Assembly (NCBI RefSeq): GCF_000004075.3
Contig: NC_026657.2
Span: 1,116,001 to 1,180,000 of the forward strand
Direction of reading: 5' to 3'
Source: Cucumis sativus
Taxonomy: Eukaryota > Streptophyta > Magnoliopsida > Cucurbitales > Cucurbitaceae
DNA: 64,000 bases
The translations under genes were made by a program, and so were the position numbers. The notes below the pieces were generated by a model, which was not told the origin of the DNA, did not search any database, and saw only the letters and a list, made by a program, of their open reading frames with translations. Shown piece after piece: positions 21,948 through 32,833 of the stretch. How positions within the stretch are numbered: the first letter of the stretch is position 1; each line of letters starts with the position of its first letter.

Positions 21948-23699
21948 CTAGTTTTGCAACATCCATTGCCTTATATCATCCCTAATGACCCCACCTTGCC
22001 ATCCTCTTACATATTTCGGCCCCAGTGCTGCGGGCGTCAAAATTCCAAAATGTCTATGCTGGATCATATTTGAGGCTGGGTTTGAAGACTTTATCATCAT
22101 GGAAATTGTAGGAAATTGTTTAGGCCATATATTTGTTGATGAGGTAAATAATTGTCTGGAAGATTTTGGCTTCTTCAAGGTCTGGGAGCTCTCTGGCATT
22201 TTTAAAATGGAGGAACTGGAAATCTGCTTTTTCGCGTTTGCCATCGATTCACCATCCTGTTTACGAATTTGTGCTGATGGTTTATATCGGTCGAGTAATC
22301 GTAGAATCCAGTTACCAAGATTTCGACCAACTTCTAAGTCTCTCTTCTGTATGTTCAGGTGAACTTTTAATGCTACATCAAATACATCACGGGTACGTCT
22401 GCAGTAGAAAACACAACAGGCAGAATATTTCACATAACAATATTGGTATCAATAAGAAACATAGCATATTTAATGGATATTGAAACTATCGTAAAAATAA
22501 GAAATATATCATAATTAATGAATATTGATAATCTCATATCAATAAGAAATATATCATATTTAGTGTATATGGAAAATCTTGTGTCAGTAAGAAATCGGGA
22601 CATTGAGAGTGGCAACCGTTCTAAGTTAAGAGTTGTCTATCTATTCACCTTTGAACCAACACAACAAGACAATCTACCATCTAATACTAAATTTACAAGA
22701 AGAAAGTTACACAAGAAAACGAGAGATTTGATTTTCTTTCTCTAGCCGAACATAAAGGGCAATAAACATGGCTTTTACTAATCATTTATTCTTATTCATT
22801 TATAATATAATTGGAATGTTCAGGCGTACCATGCATTTCTTGCATTATGTTCATAGTTCATCCAATTAATTCTCAGGGAGGTTTTGGCCATTTAAAGCCA
22901 GATCAGAGACAAGAACGGTTTTCGGCTTTTAGACCTCAGAAGGTTTCTAAGTTCTTACTGCTAAGGTGTCCCCCTTGAGGTTCCTATCAGCAATCATTAG
23001 AACAATTACTTTCATGCTTTAGAATTTTTGGAACAAACTTCAGTTCTTCATAATTATGAACTTCCAAACAATAATCACAGTCATGACAAATGCCATAATC
23101 ATGCTTCAAAAACGGGTGGATTTTCAGCTCATGCCAAAACTAAAAGATCTAAAAACAAATATTGGCGTGCAACCATCATAAGAATGAACTATTGCTGGAA
23201 GATAAAAGTGACGACAGAAATGCTGGGAAATATCATTATAAGAATGAGAATGAAAACGATAGAGAGGAAGAAGAAAACCCCTCTGTCCTGCTAAGTGAAA
23301 ATGCCCAAGAACCCAGTAGAAAACAAAAAGGGAAATCAAATTACATATCTCAATCGGCCCTAAAGTCACCCTCTCCACTTCTCTCAAGCTAATGACACAG
23401 AATAAGATTCTTTCAACAATTTTTTTGATGCAAACATGAAGAATAACTAAATCAATCAAAACCCAAAACATGGGTTATCTCGTATCGAACTAATAAACCC
23501 AAATCAAAAAATTACGCAACATAAAAACACATTTTCAGTTCCAATTTCATCATCGGAAATGAAATTACCGGCGAACAAACTGACGGATCTTGGGAAGCTT
23601 TGGGCTGATGATGCGACGTTGAAGCTTGAGGGCGAGACGATAAGTTCGCTTGAGACCCAAGAAATAGGCGGTTCCTAGAGTGATTTCCCACAGCACCAT
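21948..23699 (-). CDS. Two-exon protein of unknown function, 193 residues
   Basis: Minus strand, exons 23699-23569 and 22398-21948. The donor (GCCG|GTAATTT) and acceptor (CTGCAG|ACG) join in frame. I do not recognise the family. The first 43 residues combine a short hydrophobic stretch (LWEITLGTAYFLGL) with a strongly basic, amphipathic segment (RTYRLALKLQRRIISPKLP). That would suit an organelle-targeting or membrane-associated N-terminus. The middle (RRTRDVFDVALKVHLNIQ, then LEVGRNLGNWILRLLDRYKP) looks like a conserved helical core. A serine- and lysine-rich variable linker follows, then a tail with ALGPKYVRGWQGG and DDIRQWMLQN that looks constrained. An out-of-frame upstream ATG at 23746 would overlap the start. 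The 1.17-kb intron contains a 45-base tandem repeat. That it is a real gene is inferred from the clean splice and codon character. Confidence 0.85.
22448..22600. repeat. 45-base tandem repeat, about 3.5 copies
   Basis: The anchor (A/T)AATAAGAAA(T/C)AT begins at about 22451, 22496, 22541 and (as AGTAAGAAAT) 22586, exactly 45 bases apart. Copies differ by several substitutions, so the array is not recent. It lies in the intron just 50 bases past the acceptor side of the second exon of the unknown gene. Because 45 is a multiple of three, one minus-strand frame reads as a 15-residue repeat, which is probably meaningless. Confidence 0.8.
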
Positions 23700-24954
23700 T
23701 TTTCTCTCTCTCGAACTTTCTTGCGATTTGCTCTGTTCTTTGGCATTTGAAGAACCGATTCTTCGCTTGTTTTCGTCTCCCCCAAGTCCTCCATTTTTTT
23801 ACCGCTAAACTCATCGATTGATGTTGGAGAATTATTCTGGCCACTGATCATTTCTCCTTATCAATCTCAGCCGTTGATATTTTGCCTTTATTAATTTAAT
23901 TAGTAAATATTTGCGTCTGTGCCAACGTCATAACTTTGTCCATTAATTTTGTTTTTTATAAATATAACAAAATAAATTATAATTTTATTATATTAAACAA
24001 CCTAAATCATTTCCTTGGTTCATAATTTAAGTGTATGATCATTTCCTTCTCGGTATTTTTCTTACTATGAATTTTGTTTTACTAAAGAAATACTCCCAAT
24101 TCTTATAGTCAGATTTGGAAAGCAAAATCTATCTTTTGAAAATGAATTCTTTAATTCTTACAATTTAGATTGGTTTTTAAAATATGGATTTGGACATCAA
24201 AACAAATAAACTCATAAGTAGTAGTATTCATAAAATTGTTTTCGTATTATCATCTAGCCTTTTCAGATGTTCTAAAAAGCAAAAGTATATATTTTTAAAT
24301 ATGCAATAATAACCAATATTCAGGTTATAAACATTAAAACTGATCAACCTACGATTAGTATATCTTCATGCATTTATATACAAAATTGTATTATCAGATC
24401 TTCTATAAAGGTGGAACCGAGACTTAGAACAGTGTGATGGTGCATTAATCCCGATTTTTAGTCAATATGTGACACCAATTTTAAAAATCTACTCTGATTA
24501 TAGTTTTGAAACCTTTACAAAAGGCCCGAGGTAAAAATAAAAAAACAAGCTATGATTAACAAAAGTAAAGTCGTCCTACATTTTAAATATTTTTTCGAGG
24601 CAATGCATTATTAAAATCGAGATTGAAGGAGATTCAACTTACCTAACCTTATACTCTAACATTCAAAGCACATAATAAATAAATCTCTGAAATGCAAGAC
24701 TAGCCAGAACTGCATAGATACATATAGCATTGTAGAAAGAGCAGAATTTGTTCTCAACATGGAAAATTTTGCTGTTTTTATATAATGAAAAATGAAGATA
24801 TCTTATGCAATAAAGTCTGACCACTAATTGAGGAAGAAATCTATTCTATATTTTCACCCTAACATATAATAACCATGCCAGAGATGATGGGGAAGTACAC
24901 ATTACAGCTACAAGAACTTTCAGACACATAGATATCAACAAACATCACAACAAT

Positions 24955-27227
24955 TCAGAGGATCAGACCTTGAGCTGGTTCGGGTTTTGGACGTTGTTGA
25001 GGCTCCTCAGGGGGTGCCGATGCTGCTTTTGGGGATTCCGAGAGATGAACCTTAGCAAAATCTTCAACCGTCTTCTTTTTCTGTTCTTCTTCTGTCACCA
25101 CAACTTTCTCTTTTGTTTTCTGACCAACTTCTCCAGCTGCCTTGGCTACCCTATTGAAAGTATCAGCAACCCAGCTAGTCCCGCTCATTACATATCGGTT
25201 TTTCATAATGGCAGATCCAGCGTTGCTAACCTTTTCTTCTGCAACTGCAAATGCAGATTTTGTCTTCTCAGAAACCTGAAACTTCTGGTCTACTTCCCGA
25301 ACTTTGTCGCTCACCAACGATGTACCAGCGCTAATTTTCTCGGTGAACCCAATTTTTTTATCAAATGTAGCAACTTTAGCAGAAGCCGTGGAAGTTAACT
25401 GGTGTTTCTCATCAAATGCCTTAGCCGAGTTGAGTGCATCTTTGCCCAAGATAAAGCCCTTGGCTAGCATCCCGCTAACCACATCCTCTGCTTTCCGAAA
25501 GGCAGATTCAGCAGCACCAGGTGGCTTAGTTCCAGGGGCCTACAACAATCAAGATGATGATCTCGTCAACTAAGAGAAAACATATAAAGTGCAAAACAGG
25601 TTCAAACATAGCATGCCAAAAAATAATACTTCCAAGAATCTTACAGGAGGTGGTGCAGTAGCTTCAGGAGGGAGCTCATAATCGGGACACAGAGTAATGT
25701 TGACAGAAAGATCCACTATAGTTGCTCCCTGATAAGAAGTTGAGTTTCATTAATCTAACTAGCTCAAGTGACTTGTATTGCTCGTTCTTGATATTTAATG
25801 TGTTACATATACAACTGTTTATATGTGTACGAAAAAAATGATCAGATAAAATACATCTCAAGGAAAGAGAAAAGGGGCAATCTGATTGATGCAGAATGTA
25901 CTTCCAGCTAATATATCTTAAACCCTCCAATAATAGATGAAAAATCAAACCAAAATTTGACCTCCTACTGTTTGAACAAAAGGCCATATCCCTTACATCA
26001 GTTAACTCATTGAGGGGCAAAATGCCCACTCGATCATACATTATTTGATTGTAAAATGGCAACAATACTCACCTAATAGAGATATTAGGGCTGGCACAAT
26101 CATTCTGATAATTCATTCATCAGTTGAAATCAGTGCAGTTTTATGAAGGTGGAAATGATGAAAGGCAAAACTAAAGAAAATTGAAGAAGATATGGATGTA
26201 AGGTAAAACTAAAGAAAATTGAAGAAGGGATATTATGGCCCTTAATGATCTCTTCCTAGTAATGAGGTTAAAGCATCAGCTCCTCCCTTAAGGACAAGGC
26301 TTTGTTATGCCCTTTGACCAACTAACAACAGCCAAGAACACTATCATTTCTAATATTGAACAACCAGATTGCAAACCATGTTTCAAATTTGACACAAAGC
26401 TTCACTAATAATGGAATCTTTGAGAATTAAACCTTAAATACCAACGGGTATAAAACTTATATTTAATATGAAGTAGAGACATTGTCCAGAGAGCAAACTT
26501 ACGGACAAAAGAACAGCAGTCTCTGCCCCTTGCGCGTCCTTAAATGTTACATAAGCAGTTTGAGACCGTTCAGTTTCACTGCACAAGAACAAATACCTAG
26601 TGTTAGCCTAAAATTGAAGGAAGAAAATATGTATCATAAACTGAAATTAAAATCAGTACACATACCTCTGCATTTCAAGATATTCAATGTCACCAGAAAA
26701 GGAAAAAAACTCCTTGATATCTCGTTCAGACGCTCCCAGGGAGACATTGCTGACTTGGACAGTCTTAATCTGCATACAGAACAAAATAAGCACTTCGATC
26801 AAGAAATCTTTCAGGGGTGCAGCCAAGAAACAACGGAAATCAACAAGCAGCAATTGTAATCGTGATAATGATGCTCCTGGTCCTAATTTAGAATGAATGC
26901 CGCACAAACTCAAAAGTACATTTCACTAATCGAACCATAGAAATGGACCCATTTGCTTAAACACCAATCTCTATTCTTGATACACTGATTGGGAAAAATC
27001 TTGACATTACACAAAACCCTCCAATAGGAAAGTCAAACGGTAAAGTAAACCACAAGAGATCTAATCTCTTCACGCACATTGCACCATAACCCCAATGAAA
27101 AACTAAAGAATACCGGTCCAAATCTAACCCAATGAAAATTTTCCCTAACCATTTGCCACACCCACAATCCCAATCTTCTTCAAACACGATGAAAAGAGAG
27201 GGAAATTGAGGAAGTACTAACCGACAT
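24955..27227 (-). CDS. RRM protein of the BPA1 (binding partner of ACD11) family
   Basis: Five coding exons on the minus strand: 27227-27222, 26769-26666, 26578-26503, 25728-25645, 25539-24955, giving 284 residues. The first exon codes only Met-Ser. Residues about 3-75 form a single RRM, with an RNP2-like VQVSNV (6-11) and RNP1-like RSQTAYVTF (41-49). A proline-rich linker follows (80-98), then a long alanine/lysine-rich helical region with repeated short motifs (KAEDVVSGMLAKGF, EKISAGTSLVSDKV, GTSWVADTFNRVAKAAGEVG). This layout matches the BPA1 family, whose founder binds the sphingolipid-transfer protein ACD11 and restrains defence-linked cell death. RNA binding has not been shown for all members. 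A minus-strand TATA box lies about 200 bases upstream and no ATG intervenes. The SYP2-type syntaxin is its divergent neighbour. Confidence 0.93.
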
Positions 27228-27427
27228 CGCTGGAAATGAGGAAGATAAAATCGCCGGAACGGGGAAGGAATCGACCGACGATCGCCCGGAAAACTGAAAC
27301 CCAAACAAATTAGGAACGGAAAAATTGATTGTGAATATAGGATTTCCCCCTCAGTGCGGACAAGTCTTCGTCGCCTCTGATGAGAGAAAAATCGCTGTGG
27401 CACGAACAAACAAGGCTCCGGTTTGAT

Positions 27428-27440
27428 GGATATTTATAGT
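27428..27440 (-). promoter_or_regulatory. TATA box of the BPA1-like gene
   Basis: On the minus strand the sequence reads ACTATAAATATCC, a good TATA match. It is about 205 bases upstream of the start codon, which places transcription start near 27400. A second TATA-like ACTATAAATATC-type variant is absent, although GTTTATAGTACG lies slightly further upstream. Confidence 0.55.
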
Positions 27441-28866
27441 ATCGATATATTTCGTACTATAAACGTGAACTACACGCGCTATTAACCGCGTAAAAGATCC
27501 GGCGTTGATTCGAAACGGAGCTAACGGGACGGTGGGAATTTCCATAACGGGGCGGCCTTCTGGACGGAAACTGTGACGGTCCACGCGGCTATTTAACGGT
27601 TCTGTCTATTTCAGCTGTGAAATTTTATCTAAACCTTTGCAAGTCTTTTCTTGAGTTGTAATTTTATATTTAATGTTTACATTAAAAAATAAATATATAT
27701 ATATTAAATTTTAAAATGTAAGCTTTTTTAAGAATTTAAAAATATCAAATCCATTCTTATTAATGTCTAATCAAATCTAAAGAATAAAAAAAGTTCAATT
27801 ATAGCATAATTGCAAAAATATATTTCTCCATTTAACTTATTTTTGTTATGTCTAGTAAATAATTTCAATTTATTTGTGTCATGAGAATTTTTCATTGAAA
27901 AATTAGACCCTATTATAATTTCATGTAGGTTAATTTGGTTTGATTCTCACATCCAACAGAAAAAAACGATCATCTATACTTATTAATATAAATTCTAAAA
28001 AAATCCATTTGAACTCTGTATTGGTGTAAAACGTTTCTCAAACTTTCAAAAGTTTTTAAAAATATCCTTGCACTTGCGTGAATAGTTAAAAAAACTTTGG
28101 TTGTTAATTTTAGACGGAAATAGTTGTTTCGAAAATATCTCTAAACCTATTTTAAAAGAATATTTTTTAAAAAAAAAAAATTAATGTTACAAAAGTACCC
28201 ATCAATTATTATTTAAACATAAACCGTTAATGATTCATTACAAAAATACTTCTAAATACCAAAAAGTTGCATTAAAGCTTACACCTTTAAAAAGTAAATT
28301 AAACGATATCTTTACCGTTGGTATCCATTTCATCATCTCTCCCTCTCCCATTACCTTTCTCCAATTTATAACCTAAAACTGCTCCTATCTTCTTCGGTAC
28401 TCTCTTATTTTCCTTCTTCATTTTCTCTATCACACAGAGAATATGTTTGAAGTGATGAGTGAGTTATTATAGTTAAGTTATAATAGTTTATGTTTGAGAT
28501 GTAGATTATTTTAATTTAAGAACAAATAATAAACAATGTATTATATAATATTTACAGTAGCTAATTAAAGATTTTTAAATAATATTTACAGTAATACGAT
28601 ACATAGTTATTATAGTATTGTACAATCCTCACTCCAAACAATCTCTTTCTTTATTTTCTCACTAAAGTGAATGTTGTTTTATGTTAAATATCATGCATAC
28701 GTTTATCTAAAAAAGTATCTCGAACATGAAGATTTACATACTATAGTTGGAAGAAAATTAATAATTTTAACCATAAGATCTTTATAACTATTACACCTTT
28801 ACTTTCAAAACCTAGGTTAGAGTTTGAAAACTATATAGTTTTTAAAGTCTTGTTTTTTTTATATGG

Positions 28867-29048
28867 AAAATTGCATCAAATGATAAAAATATTTAGAAAA
28901 AAACAGCTCATGACACTAATTTTTTGCATATTGCAAATATGATAAAATTAATGATATCAGACGGTTATCATATAACTATCAGACAGTATTCATAGAACTA
29001 TTAAAGGATTATCACTTCTAAATTTGTAAATTTAGAAAATATGATGTG
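28867..29048 (+). repeat. Dispersed repeat family, copy B
   Basis: Direct-orientation copy of the family at 1829-1982 and 30026-30230. Compared with copy A it has extra sequence between TGATATCA and ATAGAACTAT, including CAGACGG and CAGACAG, which copy C shares. B and C are therefore closer to each other. Confidence 0.6.
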
Positions 29049-29665
29049 ACACGAAATTAATTATCATAATTTCACTTGTCGATTCTAAAAAAATACAATT
29101 TGGTATAAAAAAACGAAATTGTTACTAAAACCGTTTAGAGAAGTCTAAACACTTTTTGAAGGCTATGAATTAAGTTAGAATTTTTAGATGTAAACATATT
29201 GTTTTTAGCTTTAAATAGATTTTTTTAGTTCATCATGTTTGAGTCTAAATTGATTTATTTTTTATTTATAGCTAAGTTTATATTATCACATATCATAAAA
29301 TTAGGTCGGTTTGAATAATACAAACTATGAACCGACTACTCATTCAATTTTAATTATTATTTTTAACTCATTTAATTTTTTGTTTTTAGGAGATTTGGAT
29401 CATTCAAATTGTCTTACTCTCGTTTTTTCTGCTGTTTATTTTATGTGTACATTCTATTTTGTATCCAATCTTTTCTTTTTCTAAAATATTTTTATACTTT
29501 TAGGATAACAAATAAAATATTCAGCGACGACGAACAAATAGAACGATATAAAACACTTATTTGTGTATGTGAATATTTGTTGCTAAACTTATTTTAAAGT
29601 TGTAAATTTGTTGCTAAAAAGTTTTTTTTTTTTAATTTATAAATTTTATCGTTTAAACTAAATAG

Positions 29666-29835
29666 TTAAATGGTATTTTAAAATTCAGCAAAATTTAGAT
29701 TCTATCACTAATAAACACGAATAGATATCGATAAACTTCTATCGATATATATATATATATATGTTAGGTTTAACAGTGTCTATCGATGATAAAATCTAAA
29801 GTTTTACTATATTCTATAATTTTGTTTTGTTAACT
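29666..29835. mobile_element. Foldback element around an AT run
   Basis: The left arm (GCAAAATTTAGATTCTATCA near 29688) and right arm (ATCTAAAGTTTTACTATATT near 29795) are imperfect reverse complements. Inner arms TATCGATAAACTTCTATCGA and TGTCTATCGATGAT flank ATATATATATATATAT (about 29743-29762). It has the same arm theme as the elements in and near the DPM2 gene. Confidence 0.55.
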
Positions 29836-30025
29836 TGGCCACTTTTAACGATTCTCTTATATTTAACTTAATTTTGTGAATTCTCTTTTTCATTATAATT
29901 TTGTTTCCATGTATATACTTTTTCAAGTGACGTTTTTTTCTTCTCTAAATGTAGTAATATCTATAAACATCAATACGAAAAACTCAAATACAAAGCTATG
30001 ACAATATTTTACGGTTTTATTAAAG

Positions 30026-30230
30026 AAAAATTGAATCAAATGACAAAAACATTTAGAAAAAAACCGTTCATACCACCAATTTTTTTTTGTATATTGAGAA
30101 TATGTCAAAATTAGTGATATCAGACAAAAATCATATGCTTATCGGATGGCTACCAGACAGTAATCATAGAACTATAAGAGAGTTCTCACATTTAAATTTG
30201 CTATTTTTGTAAATTTAGAAAATGTTGTGA
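30026..30230 (+). repeat. Dispersed repeat family, copy C
   Basis: Direct copy about 1.15 kb after copy B, with the same order of landmarks (AAAATTGAATCAAATGA, TTTAGAAAAAAA, TTAGTGATATCAGAC, AATCATAGAACTAT, TTTAGAAAATGTTG). It also contains CTTATCGGATGG, not seen in copy A. Confidence 0.6.
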
Positions 30231-32339
30231 CATTTACTCTCTTATCATATTTTTTTTTGCTACTTTTGCAAAAACTCCTTTATTGAATGTAATATCACGT
30301 TAATCAAATATTGCAAAGTCGACAAATGCAAGAACATGAATAGACAATAATAAAAAATACAATGACTAAAATAGATCTTTTGAGATTACAACGACAAACG
30401 TGTTTTGAGCTCTATAATTGTAGGGTCAAATTGAGTTGCTAACCTTTGAAATGATCACGGGTATTTTTATAGTTTAATTATTGAGTTTTATGTTCGAGTC
30501 GACCACATAGTTCAAACTACACGAGGTAGAATTAAGATTTGAAAAAAAAATAAAAAGATTAAATGATATTTAATAAAATTGTTGCCAAAAATAAAAGGTT
30601 ATAACCTATGTTATCATTATTGAATTTATCAAACTAAAACGGGCATGAATTTAAAGTTGGATGAAATTAATGTTATTACTATATGTATTGACCTAAGTAA
30701 CTGACTTAGTAAACACATTACTATTTTAAAGTAAATTGCTAGTGTGGATATATATATATAGCTTACAAATGTAACACATAAGTTATGGTTGTTGTTGTAA
30801 TTATTAATAGCGAAAATTATTTTTCGGTCTCTAGATTTTGATGATTAGGTTCTTTTGGTACTCAATTTTAAAAATAGACAATTTTAGTATATGAATTTAT
30901 AAGAATAAACTCATTTGGTGTTCGAGTTTTCAAAATATAACTTTTTGGTCTATGAGTTTCTAAAAACAGTTTTAAAGGACCCACTTAAATAGCTTCATAC
31001 TTTTATTTTAAATAATTCTATCATTTTCAATTAGGAGAGTAGCTTCTAAAATTCATATCATCTCTAAACTATTTTTTAAAATTTTAAATATTATATAATT
31101 ATTTTTCAAAAACGAAGCATAAAATACTTTTAGAGTTTTATAAATTTGGTTTTTAAAAGATGGGCACTAAAAAATACATTTTGAAAATTCCATAACCAAA
31201 TTGGTTTATTGTTATAAGCATTATTAGACTAATTAAGCAACAATAAATAACTTAGGGTATGAAATGCATAAAAGGGAAGAACTTTGCTATTGATCTATTG
31301 CCTTGGTTGCAAATGGAAAAAATGTGACGTTTACTCAACTCCTTCAAACAAATAGATTCAACCACGATGTGTTGACTCGAGAGATTAAGAAAAACAAAAA
31401 ATTATGAAAAATAGCTATGGCCTATGATACCTTGACATCGTTGCATCGTCATATAAGTCTAAAACTAGTAAGACAAACATGATTGAAATGAATTCAAAAT
31501 ACTCCCCCCAAACCCCATATCATTGTTTGTGTAGAATCCAATGTTTACTAACCATAAAATATATAGTTGAATAAAAAGTAAATGAAAGATAAGGAAAGTA
31601 AATCCAAGGGATTCAAAATTTTATTGGAAGAAATTACGAAAGAGAGGTGATTGCCACCAACTCACCAACTCATTCTTTTTTTAACCTTAAACAACTTCTA
31701 CCAATATCAATCATATTTACGTTCAAATGTTTATGGTTCTTTTTATTTTTTTGGTATGTAACGATTTGTTTACTTGACACCTAAATAAAAATTAACTCAA
31801 GATTTTAAGAATAAATGAAATATTATCTTTTACTTACGTCAAAACCATATGAAATTACTTATATGATATAGGAATCGGGATTTTTTCTATTGCTTCTTGC
31901 TTCTTCTTCCTTAATTCATCTTTATATGATATCACAATTCTTCTCACTTATTGCTCTTTGTATCCTCTTCATCGATATTGATTCTCTTTTTTATGATAAA
32001 AAATCTCCTTGCTCTCTCTCTCTCCTCATTTTAAAAAGAAATGCAACTTTGTACTGGATAAGAAGAGTAAGAATTAATTGAAGAAGATGATGAGTAAAGA
32101 ATAAGCTCCATTGAAGAAGAAGAATCAAACAATCTATCATACTCTTTTAATTATCGAATTAATCTTAAAAAAAACTTTAAATAAACTTCTAATATTTTAG
32201 ATGATTTTTTTAAATTTTTAATACAATAAATAAGAATCGAAAAATTATGTAAATTATGGACGACATAAGTTAATTTCGGAAACTAATATATATATATCCT
32301 TCACGTTTATATTGTAAAGAATTATAATATAGTTTTTTA

Positions 32340-32833
32340 TTAAATAGCTAAGATTATAATAACAAAAAGAAATAATATAAAATGTGCGATTTCTTCTCGG
32401 TTTCGGACAAATCTGAGCCACACACGTGTATAGAAGTACAGGTCATCATCATGTTGGCGCGACAGATCATAACAAAACCCATTCCCACCTCTTCGATAAA
32501 AAAGAAAATCATTATTCAACTTCTCTCTCCTCCATCATCATCATCATCATCGCCATCGTCGGCCTCTTCCTCTCTCTAAAAAGTTGAATTCCTTTACCTC
32601 TTTCATTGCGAATTCCCTCTAAGGCCAATCTTCGAATTGCCCTAATTCGCCACTTTTCCCCATTTGAGGATTCCTCTGATCCTCCTCTACACGATCCCCT
32701 TCATCATTTCTTTCCCGATCCTCTTTTCCAGGGAAGAATCTCTTTTGTTCTTTTTCTCTCTCTCTCTCTCTCTCTTGAATTTTGCTTTGTTTTCAATCGA
32801 TTTGTTCGGAGACAAGGTTAGGATATCGGCGAC
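32340..32833 (+). promoter_or_regulatory. Promoter and leader of the syntaxin gene
   Basis: A TATA-like AATATAAAATG near 32374 is followed by a CACGTG core (32423-32428). A trinucleotide ATC run (about 32534-32551) and a CT run (32753-32776) follow. GC content rises from about 32400, as is usual for a plant leader. ATGs at 32382 and 32451 share one frame that stops at 32579, so they could act as a uORF if transcription starts upstream of them. Confidence 0.4.
32753..32776 (+). repeat. CT microsatellite in the syntaxin leader
   Basis: About twelve CT units lie roughly 60 bases before the start codon. GA/CT runs in plant leaders are common and can bind BBR/BPC-type factors. Confidence 0.85.

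Larger units (their letters stand above)
27600..32330. other. Repeat-rich spacer between divergent BPA1-like and syntaxin genes
   Basis: No gene is readable on either strand over about 4.7 kb. The spacer holds two direct copies of the dispersed repeat (28867-29048 and 30026-30230), a foldback element around a (AT)n run (29680-29830) and a segment with repeated TTTTGGT phrases (30820-30990). The distance makes a shared bidirectional promoter unlikely. Confidence 0.6.

Noticed and set aside
22430-22615. Minus-strand frame with a 15-residue repeat
   Set aside because: A by-product of the 45-base tandem DNA repeat inside an intron; AT-rich and without other support.
23124-23471. 115-codon minus-strand frame in the unknown gene
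   Set aside because: It lies wholly within the intron defined by the clean 23569/22398 junction and would not join either exon sensibly.
30800-30990. Repeated TTTTGGT phrases suggesting a tandem array
   Set aside because: Units are too irregular to define a period by eye; they may be part of a decayed transposon but cannot be delimited.
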